A stretch of 64,000 bases of DNA from Aradus depressus (GCA_963662175.1 OY759224.1:33179489-33243488); one strand, 5' to 3'; counted from the stretch's first letter, positions 40,787 to 50,333 are shown. Notes: generated from the letters alone by a model not told the origin. Made by a program: numbers and translations.

Positions 40787-40829
40787 ACCATCTGAAGATG
40801 TCAGTTTGACTGATGAAACTAGTTGTGGT
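40787..40829 (+). ncRNA. Hammerhead ribozyme motif, third family, right
   Basis: Same as the left copy, with stem I ACCAT/GTGGT (one G-T wobble), stem II GTCAG-TTTGA-CTGAT, GAA, ACTAGT and T. Intact. Confidence 0.85.
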
Positions 40830-41203
40830 TAAATAAATCTACGGGTATGTTGGACTGATACATATTACTTATTTATATACATATGTATATCGATGTTTTT
40901 CTAAGAAACCTTCAATTTCGATATATGAAGGTTCGACTGCATGTTATAGTGAGGATAATTTTCACATAATTTTCTTCACAAGTTTGTGTTTTAAGCGAAA
41001 ATAAACACTTTTTGTCTGTGTTTCTCTCCTTGTCATACGTTTAACTTAAGGACCAATTCGGTTTGGTTTGATGGTCCCATTTAAAATTTTGCTAAATCGG
41101 GTAATAATTAAGGGTAGTTATCCTCCAACGATTTTCGAAATAGGGTGCATTTCAACACCCTTTGAACAATTATTTTTTGTTAATTTTGTATGTTTTTTTT
41201 CAG

Positions 41204-41539
41204 AAAACTGTATACATTGAGACTGAAGCAACCGTGGAGGCGGTGGAAAAATGCCATGGAAGTACCTGCCCCCCCTCCCCGGAGTCTTCAGGAGGGGACG
41301 AAATCGACAAGAAGTCCACAGAGCTGGGGATAATGATGCTAGGGGTGAATGCGACGGAGGTGGCCAAGTTCCACGAACGACTGGAGGATCTCAAGGTAGA
41401 GATAACCGTCTCGGATATCAAGAGATACAAGTCAGAGCCAAGGTTCTTCTCTTTGGTCGATGTGCAGAGTCTGGGCGTGGGAGGGGTCCTCCCCAGGGAG
41501 TCGATAATGAAGTTCAGACCGTCCAGGAGCTATGATTAA
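41204..41539 (+). CDS. Unknown coiled-coil protein, exon 4 (terminal)
   Basis: Acceptor TGTTTTTTTTCAG|AAAACT, 111 codons and TAA at 41537-41539, completing a 495-residue protein. It encodes TVYIETEATVEAVEKCHGS, an acidic Ser/Pro/Gly stretch (PPSPESSGGDEIDKKS), NATEVAKFHERLEDLKVEIT and the end VLPRESIMKFRPSRSYD. ATTAAA hexamers at 41535-41540 and 41551-41556 could serve polyadenylation. All three junctions of the gene keep frame with canonical GT-AG sites. No similarity to any mobile-element protein is evident. Confidence 0.82.
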   Translation, partial: KTVYIETEATVEAVEKCHGSTCPPSPESSGGDEIDKKSTELGIMMLGVNATEVAKFHERLEDLKVEITVSDIKRYKSEPRFFSLVDVQSLGVGGVLPRESIMKFRPSRSYD

Positions 41540-41813
41540 AAATATATATTATTAAATTAAATATATCTTCTTTCTGTTAAAAAATCGTTGTTGAACAGTG
41601 TTATTATTCCTTATAAAGGCCATACTCTTAAAAAATATCGTGCCAGAGGACATTAACTGCACTTCTTGAAAGCAAGAGATACAATAAAGCCGTTTTAAAT
41701 TCAACAAACAATGTTTATGCTAGAGGAAACCATCAACAAAAGCTTGTAACTCTAGTATTAATATTTTTAAATTTCAAAAGAAATCACTAAGAATAATAAT
41801 AATAAACTTCGCT

Positions 41814-41903
41814 CAGATCGCAGTTTCAAAACCCGGCCGAGACTCTTTTATCTAGGAGGTAAAAAATACTTGAGCAAGCCATCCTTCGGATAGGACAGAT
41901 CGA
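41814..41903 (+). mobile_element. Partial SINE copy
   Basis: CAGTTTCAAAACCCGGCCG (B box), TCTAGGAGGTAAAAAATAC, GAGCAAGCCATCCTTCGG and ATAGGACAG. Truncated on both sides. Confidence 0.7.
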
Positions 41904-42912
41904 AGGATCCTCAAAAGTCCAATAACAATAAAGGTAGCGAAGATTTAGAGGAGGAGCGAAAACTTACCTGTGAGTGCTGAAAAACGCACGCTTTTATCTT
42001 ATTGGGATCCTTCGATTTCTTTAATTAGGGCTACTACCCACCTCATACGTGTGTTTTCGCTCTCCCTCTAACCATTCAGCCTCTTTATTTAGTAGATCCT
42101 TAACTTCTGTTTTTTTTGAGGCCCTTCCAACCTCTTCATTCTCTTTAGTTACCCCATTTGAGGGTTCCAGAACCGGATCCAGGTCTTGAACCTTTGGATC
42201 TAGCGCGGAATCATACGTATGAATTGGCGAATAGCCTCAAATTTAGAGATCGAAGAACCAGACGCAGAATCTGGATTGTTAATAAAATTTGTGTCTACTC
42301 TAACAACTCCAATACTCAAGAATAATGTATATAATGTACCTATATAAGAATATTTTAAGCTCTATACAAGATATAATGTATTTAATGAATATATATCGTA
42401 ATTTACTGACTACATACAATCTAAAACTAAAAATTAAAAAAAAGTGGATTGTATAGGATATTCAAACAGGATATACAAAATAGAAAAATAATATATTTTA
42501 ATAACCGACAAATACAATATATACATACATTTCTTACATTTTAGTTGTAAATTCTGCACAAGAGTCATCAAATTTTAATTAATATTTATCGAAGTCTATA
42601 CAATACAAATAATATAAAACAAAACAAGAAAAGTAAAGCAAATACCAAAAACAGAATAAATACAAAATAGAAAAATACTATATATTTTTACAATTCACAA
42701 ATACATTACGAATTATTAACGTTTTACAATAAGAAGCAGCTTTTTTCAAATATTGCCTCTTTCTTTTGGCGTGAATGGTTTATAAGATATGTTTTGAAAA
42801 GTCTTAAATCAGAATATTCCAAACAAATAAATTTATCAAGTGGATTTAAATGGTTACACTGGAACTCAGTGTGATTTGTAAGGCTGTGGAACATGTTTGA
42901 TCTAATAGACCG
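41904..42912. other. No gene seen
   Basis: AT-rich. A short inverted pair, GAAGGATCC (41893-42050), encloses about 150 bp. Repeated phrases such as AATACAAAATAGAAAAATA occur near 42470 and 42660. No coding. Confidence 0.4.
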
Positions 42913-42918
42913 TTATAC

Positions 42919-42960
<42 letters not shown>

Positions 42961-42967
42961 CAGTTAT

Positions 42968-42992
42968 GGCCTTATGCTGAGGCATATCGGCC
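42968..42992 (-). promoter_or_regulatory. 3'-terminal hairpin of the LINE
   Basis: GGCC/GGCC outer and TATGC/GCATA inner stems with a 4-nt loop, just before the A-tail. It is the likely recognition structure for the element's reverse transcriptase. The same architecture recurs at 1338, 10619, 13818 and 14126. Confidence 0.75.
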
Positions 42993-43325
42993 AGCTACCA
43001 TGATGATCATTTTGGAAAATTTTTTACAGGTACCTTGGTTTAAGGACAAAGCAATTAAAGAAGAACAATCATAAGAAAAAACTTAAATTTATAGCAATAA
43101 TTTTGTAAAGAAGCAAGATACGGACGCGCAATGCCCCTGAAGAGGAATGGGGCCACCACACAACACAGTCATGAAGGCGAGCAGGAAGCCAGAAGGCGAG
43201 CAGGACGCCAGAAGACAACACAGCAGAGGAGCGGAGGCACCGAACCGGCCGCGACCCACCAGGGTCCCAAACCCGTCGAGCACACAACCCCGAAATACAA
43301 AACCATCACTTTCCAACTTGGGTAA

Positions 43326-43495
43326 CATAACTCCATTCAGGTTTTGAGGGAACTTAATCCCGCGCCAGTGACCATCACTCATACACTGATTCAAGTTTTG
43401 AGGGAACTTAATCCCGCGCCAGTGACCATCTCTCATACACTGATTCAGGTTTTGAGGGAACTTAATCCCGCGCCAGTGACCATCACTCATACCGT
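43326..43495. repeat. 54-bp minisatellite in the LINE 3' UTR
   Basis: Three near-identical copies of GTTTTGAGGGAACTTAATCC...CACTGATTCAG begin at 43341, 43395 and 43449. Since 54 bp is 18 codons, both strands show repeated peptides, but this lies downstream of the ORF2 stop. Confidence 0.92.
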
Positions 43496-43669
43496 TGTTA
43501 CCAATACAGTACACCGTTCTCCATGTGTGCCCGACCGACTCGAAACCCCGAGAAGCCCCAGCCGATGCCGGCACCCCAACCCACCCACCGCGCAGCCAAC
43601 CGGCGCACGGTAGACCGAAGGGCGGCAAAAACATATAAATAGCTAGTGACATATGAATATATACGAAGT

Positions 43670-46600
43670 TCAGACCCTGCGGCCAGCATAATTTAAAAAA
43701 GCTAACAGCGCCTCTCTGACAAGAGGGCTGTTGCAAGCAGATAAAATAGCCAGGTATGTTCGAGGAGCTGCAACTGTTCTCTCTAGGTTCTCCATAAGGA
43801 GATCTCTTTCTGCACTGTAATGTGGACACTGCATCACTATATGCTCCAGATCCTCGTAGCCCCCGCAGTGGCGGCAGCTAGAACTCTCACTCAGACCAAT
43901 CCTATTCAGGTAGGCATTGCACAGTCCGTGGTTGCTTCTTAAACGGCATATGGTCTTACACTCAAATTTAGATGTTGCTTTGTCTCTAAACCACGGTCTG
44001 GTTCCTACATGGGGTTGAATCGACTTAAAGAAATTGCCTTTGCGAGAGGCCTGGTACCTGTCCTGCCACATTGTCAGAACGGAGGTCAGGATACCCTCCT
44101 TCAGATCGCTAGCCGGGATGTTGCCTATAGGCTCCCCCCTCTCCACCGCCAGTTTTGCCAATCCGTCCACCCTCTCGTTCCCTTTAATTCCCGCGTGAGC
44201 TTTCACCCACATTAACACAACTTTTTTCTTTTGGCCAATAACCACGGCATAGTTTTCTAGTATGTCGGCTATTATGTTATCATAGATAGATAACTTGTTT
44301 GTGCAACAGGAATTTAACTTAGTTAGGGCACTCAATGAATCTGTAACTAAAAGAAAGTGTTCACTATCGAGTAGGGAGACATACTTCAAAGCTTCATTTA
44401 TTGCTACTAATTCAGCAGTGTAACTAGAAGCAAATTTCGGAAGTTTGAAACTCCGACTGAAATTTTTGTCGTCATCAAGAAAGGCGCAACCTGTACCATT
44501 CGTCGTTTTTGATCCGTCTGTAAATATTGGTACATATGACGACCACCATTTCCTTTTGATCCCTTGGAACACCGCATTAACCATGGAAGGAGGGACACCA
44601 GAGAGATCCGGTAAGTATGTTATATTAATGTGATGAAGAAGATTACGAAAATTAATATTGAAATTTGGTAGAATGTGAGAACTGTATACGAAAGGGGCAA
44701 ACTTAGCGTATTCCGGGAAACTATCAAGCAAAAGAGGATAATAATTCTTTCTAACCCAGTAAGATGAGGTGAGGTTAAGTACAGTTAGTTGCCGAACTTT
44801 GCTATAGACAGGACTATCGGAGGCCAGTAACTTGCAGAGGTACCTGCCAGCCAACATTCTCCTTCTAAGGTCTAGCGGCATCTCCCCCGCCTCACACAGT
44901 ACCACATCTACAGGTGTGCTGTTTAGGAAGCCCAGTGCCAGACGCAGACATTTGTTGTGAAGGACATCCAGCCCATGTAGACTGGTCTTGGCCGCTTCAC
45001 CATAGAACACTGAGCCGTAGTCCACAACTGCCCTAATTACGTTTCTATAAAATAGTAATGCAATATTAGGATCTGCCCCCCAATTTCTGTTTGTTATTAG
45101 TCTAAGGATATTAATATATTTTTCTACTTTCTGGATTATGGAGGAGATATGGCTGTTCCAGTTTAACTTCCGGTCTAGAACCAAGCCTAAGAATTTAACC
45201 TTGGCCACGCAAGGGAAGACCAATCCCCCTAAAGCTAAATTCTCCCCGAGTGGGAACCTATGTTGTCGCGAGAAAGGACAAACGGCAGATTTTGACTGAG
45301 AGATGCTGAGACCATTGTCGACCAGCCACGGGAGCAGCGATGTTACGGCCTGGTTCAAGCCTGCCTTGCAAGAATCCACGGTCTTGTGTTGGGTATACAG
45401 GCAGATATCATCTGCATACTGCAATATACTTATGTTGCGAGGAATACATCGACACAAATCCAAGGAGTAGATAACGAATAGAAGGGGAGAGAGAATTCCC
45501 CCCTGCGCCAAACCCAGATTTGTAACCCTGGAACTATGCAGTGAGCTGTTTATCCATAGATGAAGGCGTCTATTCGAGAGTAAGTTAATGATCCTGTGAG
45601 TAAAACTGGCTGGCAAGTCCAAATTTAGCATCTTGTTCGCTAGAACAGGAAGTTGAACAGAGTCATAGGCCCCTGTGAGATCCAGGAACAGTCCCAATGT
45701 CTGATGACGATTAGTAAACCCAGTGTGGATATCTAAGGTGAGGGATGCTAAACTGTCATAAGTGGACCTGCCCTTCCGAAACCCGAACTGGTAAGATGGG
45801 ATCTTGTCCTGCGACTCCAGCCACCACTCCAGCCTGTTCTTCACCATTCTTTCGAAGGTCTTCAACATGCAAGATGACAGGGCTATCGGTCTGTATGAAG
45901 CTCCATCACTGTGCGATCTACCCGGTTTTAGCAATGGGATAACCAAATAATCCTTCCAATCCTCCGGGAAGACCCCAGAAAGCCAGATCTCATTAAATGC
46001 CTGCAACAGGTGGAGTTTGGTTGTGACCAGCAAATTCCTGATCATGTCATAATGGATCCCGTCCATCCCTGGAGCCGTATTCTTACTGTTGGATTTGATC
46101 GCCATGTTCAGTTCGGCCAGTTCGAACCTGTCTGTTAGGAAGTGTCTCTCTGATATCCTGTCCATTGCTCCCACCCATGCCGGAACGAAGGGAGGGGCCA
46201 AACGTTCCATGAAGTCCACACACCACTCTCCCGTCTCTAAAGGGGGCTTATTACTTTTCTTCCTGTTTGATAGTTTTTTTATTTTGTCCCAAATTTCTTT
46301 TACAGGCGTACATCTGTTCAAACTACCACAAAATTCGCGCCAACTATTAATTTTACTTTCTTTTACCGCCTTCTTAAATTCCGCATCCGCTCGTTTATAT
46401 TTCATGAGATTCCCCAAATCCGAATTCTTTTTATAATTATTGAAGTTGGCTTTCCTTTTGTTTAACAAATCGCTGAGGTTTTCATTCCACCAGGGACGAT
46501 TAAATTTGGGATTTATATATTTTCTAAATTTCGGGATTGCTTCTGCAGCTGCTTCATTTATAACGTTAATGCAATGGTCATACCCTTCATTTAGATTACT

Positions 46601-47377
46601 GTCTGAACTCCTGAATTTATCATTCATGGAATAACTAAATTTTTCCCAATCAGCTTTTCTAATGTTCCACCTTCGAAAGGGTGTGACGAGGATTTTGTTA
46701 ATAGAAATATTATTTAAAGTGATTACAATGGGGAGGTGGTTAGAGCCGTGAGGGTCAGACAATGTCTCCCAATCCACTTTACTGGCCAAACCTGAAGAAC
46801 AAAAAGTGACATCCACCGCCGAGTTGCATTTCTGGGCAACGTTATTAACATAAGTAGGGCTGCCATCATTAACAACTATCATATTGCTGTTTTCAACAGC
46901 CGCTAAAAGATTTTTGCCCTTCTTGTCACATCTATCGCAACCCCAAGAATAGTGGTGAGAATTGAAATCACCTCCAACCAAGGTAGGTTTTGGAATGCCT
47001 CGCAACAACCGGTCCCAGTCTGCCTCTGCCACTTGGTTGTTGGGCTCATTGTAAATAGAGATGATACTGATGGCAGAATTGGAGACTAACCTAATCTCCG
47101 CTCCTACCATCAGCACATTCCTTACCTTGTAAAAATTGGTGATCTGGGTGTAGGGGATGCTACTCCTAATGAGGAGCGCTACCCCGGACCTGGCGTCTGC
47201 CCTGTCCTCTCTCAGCACATTGTACCCCGGGAACCCGACATACACTCCTGGCCTGAACCACGTCTCAGACACAAGGGCCACGTCGATACCGTGCTTGTGC
47301 AACATCCACTCCAAACTGGCTTTGTTGGCTACAGCAGAACGAGCGTTCCATTGAAGGAGCTTAAGAGTTCTGTCCAT
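43670..47377 (-). CDS. ORF2: endonuclease, reverse transcriptase, RNase H
   Basis: This is a 1235-residue protein. The apurinic-type endonuclease spans about 1-225: LLQWNARS at 7-14, E38 in SETW, GGDFNSH with D137/N139, D189 in VDVTF, and GSNHLPI at 211-217, where the usual SDH aspartate is Asn213. The reverse transcriptase spans about 430-740: NTAPGMDGI at 433-441, FLDLTGAYDSV with D566, YADD at 654-657 and FLGLVLDRKLNW at 729-740. RNase H spans about 950-1080 with D954 (FTDGSK), E989 (TAEL), D1013 (VTDS) and D1071 (NERVDG). A C-terminal CxxC...H...C is at 1168-1184. It copies element RNA at nicked target DNA. The start ATG (MDRTLKLLQWN) is the first in frame. No stop or frameshift is seen. 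Confidence 0.96.
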   Translation of the reverse strand: MDRTLKLLQWNARSAVANKASLEWMLHKHGIDVALVSETWFRPGVYVGFPGYNVLREDRADARSGVALLIRSSIPYTQITNFYKVRNVLMVGAEIRLVSNSAISIISIYNEPNNQVAEADWDRLLRGIPKPTLVGGDFNSHHYSWGCDRCDKKGKNLLAAVENSNMIVVNDGSPTYVNNVAQKCNSAVDVTFCSSGLASKVDWETLSDPHGSNHLPIVITLNNISINKILVTPFRRWNIRKADWEKFSYSMNDKFRSSDSNLNEGYDHCINVINEAAAEAIPKFRKYINPKFNRPWWNENLSDLLNKRKANFNNYKKNSDLGNLMKYKRADAEFKKAVKESKINSWREFCGSLNRCTPVKEIWDKIKKLSNRKKSNKPPLETGEWCVDFMERLAPPFVPAWVGAMDRISERHFLTDRFELAELNMAIKSNSKNTAPGMDGIHYDMIRNLLVTTKLHLLQAFNEIWLSGVFPEDWKDYLVIPLLKPGRSHSDGASYRPIALSSCMLKTFERMVKNRLEWWLESQDKIPSYQFGFRKGRSTYDSLASLTLDIHTGFTNRHQTLGLFLDLTGAYDSVQLPVLANKMLNLDLPASFTHRIINLLSNRRLHLWINSSLHSSRVTNLGLAQGGILSPLLFVIYSLDLCRCIPRNISILQYADDICLYTQHKTVDSCKAGLNQAVTSLLPWLVDNGLSISQSKSAVCPFSRQHRFPLGENLALGGLVFPCVAKVKFLGLVLDRKLNWNSHISSIIQKVEKYINILRLITNRNWGADPNIALLFYRNVIRAVVDYGSVFYGEAAKTSLHGLDVLHNKCLRLALGFLNSTPVDVVLCEAGEMPLDLRRRMLAGRYLCKLLASDSPVYSKVRQLTVLNLTSSYWVRKNYYPLLLDSFPEYAKFAPFVYSSHILPNFNINFRNLLHHINITYLPDLSGVPPSMVNAVFQGIKRKWWSSYVPIFTDGSKTTNGTGCAFLDDDKNFSRSFKLPKFASSYTAELVAINEALKYVSLLDSEHFLLVTDSLSALTKLNSCCTNKLSIYDNIIADILENYAVVIGQKKKVVLMWVKAHAGIKGNERVDGLAKLAVERGEPIGNIPASDLKEGILTSVLTMWQDRYQASRKGNFFKSIQPHVGTRPWFRDKATSKFECKTICRLRSNHGLCNAYLNRIGLSESSSCRHCGGYEDLEHIVMQCPHYSAERDLLMENLERTVAAPRTYLAILSACNSPLVREALLAFLNYAGRRV

Positions 47378-47652
47378 AATAAATATTTAATTTTTTATTA
47401 AATCGCCCAACTGGACTGAGAAGAGAACAGACTAAATATGGAAGTATGCAAAGAATGGGAATTCTATTAAATAGTATGTAAATGGATTTGTATGTAAGTA
47501 CACCCAAAAAGGCGCACGTAAACACGAGAACCAGAGGGAATTCACAACTAAAACCATAAACGCAGGAAATTGAATTATTATTTACAAATAAGAAAAGAGG
47601 CTTCAGTGAATTGAGCATTCCTTGAAACGATTTTGGAAATGAACTCATTAAA

Positions 47653-49071
47653 TTAATTGGATACGGACCTATCATCATTTACTTTAAATTTTTCCACATT
47701 TTCTGAACCGTCGCTTACCAAATTGTGCAGGGTCATTGCCAGCAACTCAACGATCTGGTCCTTGGACAGTGAGGAGTTCTGGATCTTACTAATTAGGTTA
47801 GACAGAGATTCCACGAACCTCTCCATGAAGGAGGCCGCCTGAGGGTTGGACTCGATCGGCTGGAGAGGTAAGGAAGGGGTCGAAAGGACAGGCCACTGCG
47901 AGCCTTTAGGTGCAGCGTAAGGGGAAAATCGTCTCACTTTAATTTTAGTTTTTTTGCTAAGCATATTAACAGTATTATTTTTGTTTTCGGGGGAACTATT
48001 TGAATTACTGTCCAAGACAGGAAATTCCGACATATTTTCTAATAGGTTAAATTTATTTTTAGTAACGGTCGAATAGAGGGTTGTGGAAATAACAGACTGT
48101 TTTTTCTTTTCGAGGTTTGCGACATAGACGGGACACTCCCGATAGGTGGCCTTATGGGGACCTTTGCAATGGACACAGACGGGGAGGGTGAAGGTACATT
48201 CGGAGGAGGCATGCTTGTCCCCACAGATCTCGCATCGCACAGAGCCTCGGCACTGCGCCTTGACATGACCAAAGTTCAGACATGAGTAACACTGAAGAAG
48301 GGGGGGCACGTAGGGGGCCACCGGACACCTAGCTCCGTAGATATAAACGTATTCTGGCAGTCTTTGGCTGTCGAATGTTAGAACGCATGTACCTAGTTTA
48401 ATGCGCTGAGACGGATCCTCTTTCTTGCCTCTTGTCATTCGTTTAATTTCCACTATTTTTGATGGGGATTTCACAACCTGCAAAATTTCATCATCATCCA
48501 AGGAAGTGTCCACCCCGCGAATGACACCCCTCTTATTAATTAAATGGCGCGGAATGAACGCATATGCATGTTTTTCCTTCAAAAATTCCCACGTTATAAA
48601 ACTATTAGCGGCCACAGATGAACTGAAGGTTACACGGAACCTATTTTTCCCTGCCACCGCTATATTTGAGATGTCTTTCACATATTTAAAGTTATTGGAG
48701 AACATCCACTTTCCAAAACCCATCGGGTGAATGGAACCTAGAGTTCCCTGCAAACCTTCCACATAAACACAGAAAGGACCAACATCAGTGTCCTTAAACT
48801 TACCTGATTGTAATTTAGATATTTTATTGGCAACCTGTAATTGGTCCGCTGCGCTGCTGGAAGACTCGACCACTCGCTGGCTCACGAGAACCTTGGCCGA
48901 GCCCCTGTGGATATCCTCTGCGGCCTGCCTCTTGCCCCCCGCCTTGGGAGCTACCGGGCCCGGGCTCAAGTCCATCCCTGCTCCTCCTGCTGCCTCCTGC
49001 TCCATTAATGGACCATCGTCCACTTCACCACTACTCCCCGGGGGCTCCTCACCCCCGCTTGAAGCGTTCAT
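47653..49071 (-). CDS. ORF1: gag-like nucleic-acid-binding protein
   Basis: A 472-residue protein from the ATG at 49071. The N-terminus (1-95) is Gly/Ser/Glu-rich and probably disordered. Residues about 98-240 form the RNA-binding-like region (VGPFCVYVEGLQGTLGSI, then NRFRVTFSSSVAANSFI). Three zinc knuckles follow: CYSC...H...C at 261-274, CEIC...H...C at 280-292 and CVHC...H...C at 299-313. A Ser/Asn-rich tail runs to the end. The product is expected to coat the element RNA and help strand transfer. It is separated from ORF2 by 275 bp, so ORF2 needs re-initiation or another mechanism. Intact. Confidence 0.95.
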   Translation of the reverse strand: MNASSGGEEPPGSSGEVDDGPLMEQEAAGGAGMDLSPGPVAPKAGGKRQAAEDIHRGSAKVLVSQRVVESSSSAADQLQVANKISKLQSGKFKDTDVGPFCVYVEGLQGTLGSIHPMGFGKWMFSNNFKYVKDISNIAVAGKNRFRVTFSSSVAANSFITWEFLKEKHAYAFIPRHLINKRGVIRGVDTSLDDDEILQVVKSPSKIVEIKRMTRGKKEDPSQRIKLGTCVLTFDSQRLPEYVYIYGARCPVAPYVPPLLQCYSCLNFGHVKAQCRGSVRCEICGDKHASSECTFTLPVCVHCKGPHKATYRECPVYVANLEKKKQSVISTTLYSTVTKNKFNLLENMSEFPVLDSNSNSSPENKNNTVNMLSKKTKIKVRRFSPYAAPKGSQWPVLSTPSLPLQPIESNPQAASFMERFVESLSNLISKIQNSSLSKDQIVELLAMTLHNLVSDGSENVEKFKVNDDRSVSN

Positions 49072-49343
49072 CCCTAACTCACTAAATAATACTTACGAAA
49101 AAGTTGAAGATTTAAAGGAAATTAATGATAAGAATAAATGATTTTAAAGGAATGAAGATATAAGGACACAAACTAACGAAAGAACCAACTGAACTCCAAA
49201 TTTAAATTGAACTAGTAAAATATTTGAATATTATTTAGAATGAAAAAAAAAAAAAAAAAAAAAAAAAATTTTTTGTTTTGTTTTTTCTAACCTTAACACA
49301 ACTGTACTCGTTGAAAGTTAGACACCATATGATTATACTATTT

Positions 49344-50290
49344 CGTTTATAGTAATATTAATGTCAATATAATTTACAGTTGGTGCCCCTGTATAATACA
49401 AAATGTACTTATGTACAGAAAATTACATTCTTATAATTTTATATATAGATTGGTGGAATAAAGAACTTATAAATTGGGGTAAGATGACATAAAGAAATTC
49501 AGAATAGATGGAGTAGGTAACATAAAATTTTTTTTTAAATATATAAATTTTGTTGAAAAGCGTGTCTTTTGGAAGGCCGCTTTGGGTGATGGCGGGACGA
49601 GTCATGGAGTGGTTGAAGGACGGGACATCTCGGGACACCTGACAACACTGAACGAGATGATCCCTTTGTCGATGGGTGATGGGAGCGTCATATTGGACAC
49701 CTCCCTAACAAGGCACCTCCGTCTTCAAAACAATATATTTATTATTATTTGCAAAGCTGTATATTTACTATACATTTACTGTATATTAACTTTATTTTAT
49801 TAATGTTTAACTGAATAAAATATGCAACAAGGAGAGCCTTACTCTTCTTGAAAATATATTTATTTGAAAATAAGGTTAAGGATATCATTTTATTTATTCA
49901 TTATCTTCTTCTAAGAGATACATTTTGAATTTATATATTTCATGTATTCTTTTTCCTTTTTTTCTGTGTTTATATCGTTGGGTTGGAGATAAAAGTGACC
50001 AAGTCCATTTAAACAAATTTTATATTTTTTATATATATTTTTAAATGTCATTTGTTCATGGCAGATTTTTACAAGTGAAAATTGATTGATTTTTTTTTTT
50101 TTACTAACTATTTATTGTGAAATTTTTTCGCAATGTCTCTCCATCTGACGACATAAAGAACGTTTTCACAAAAATAATAATGGCTTTCCATACTTTATAT
50201 TATTATCCTGTTTTCCTTATTATTATTTTTATTAATTATTTTTTATTTTTATTTATTTTTTTTGTATATTGCCATTTATTATTTTGTATT
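49344..50290. other. No gene confidently seen
   Basis: AT-rich. A small GC-richer patch at 49562-49735 has an open frame (SHGVVEGRDISGHLTTLNE) but no splice or domain support. Confidence 0.35.
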
Positions 50291-50298
50291 TTTTTTTT

Positions 50299-50333
50299 AT
50301 ACTCACTGTCATAAAATGTATGACAGTGAGTAT
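50299..50333. other. Perfect 15-bp stem, 5-nt loop hairpin
   Basis: ATACTCACTGTCATA (50299-50313) and TATGACAGTGAGTAT (50319-50333) are exact reverse complements around AAATG. GC content of the stem exceeds the flanks. Function unknown. Confidence 0.85.

Larger units (their letters stand above)
40316..40862. mobile_element. Palindromic hammerhead-bearing element, third family (intron 3)
   Basis: Inverted arms of about 115 bp: the left starts GATGTATCAGTCCAACATAG (about 40329) and the right ends ATGTTGGACTGATACAT (about 40862). The arms share TTTATTTAACCACAACTAG, CATCTTCAGGTGGTGAATC and TCTTATATTGGAGAAG. The centre (about 40430-40745) is unrelated AT-rich sequence without coding. It has the same inside-out layout as the Penelope-derived palindromes, by which it is assigned. 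Confidence 0.8.
42924..49332 (-). mobile_element. Full-length I/R1-like non-LTR retrotransposon
   Basis: A perfect 11-bp TSD, TTATACTATTT, lies at 42913-42923 and 49333-49343. The order on the minus strand is: 5' UTR 49332-49072 (with a 26-A run), ORF1 49071-47653, a 275-bp gap, ORF2 47377-43670, a 3' UTR of about 700 bp with a 54-bp minisatellite, a terminal hairpin at 42968-42992, and a poly-A tail of about 37 at 42924-42960. Both ORFs are intact, and the TSD and long A-tail are undecayed, so the insertion looks young. RNase H inside ORF2 and three CCHC knuckles in ORF1 place it in the I/R1-type group; the exact clade needs a tree. Confidence 0.95.

Noticed and set aside
43089..43829. 246-codon minus-strand ORF below the LINE ORF2
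   Set aside because: It overlaps the ORF2 C-terminus in another frame and the 54-bp minisatellite; no domain is seen.
47361..47678. 105-codon ORF between LINE ORF1 and ORF2
   Set aside because: It lies mostly in the inter-ORF gap in a different frame and shows no domain; it is probably non-coding linker.
49582..49803. 73-codon ORF in a slightly GC-richer patch
   Set aside because: No splice, start-context or domain support; kept only as a note in the surrounding interval.
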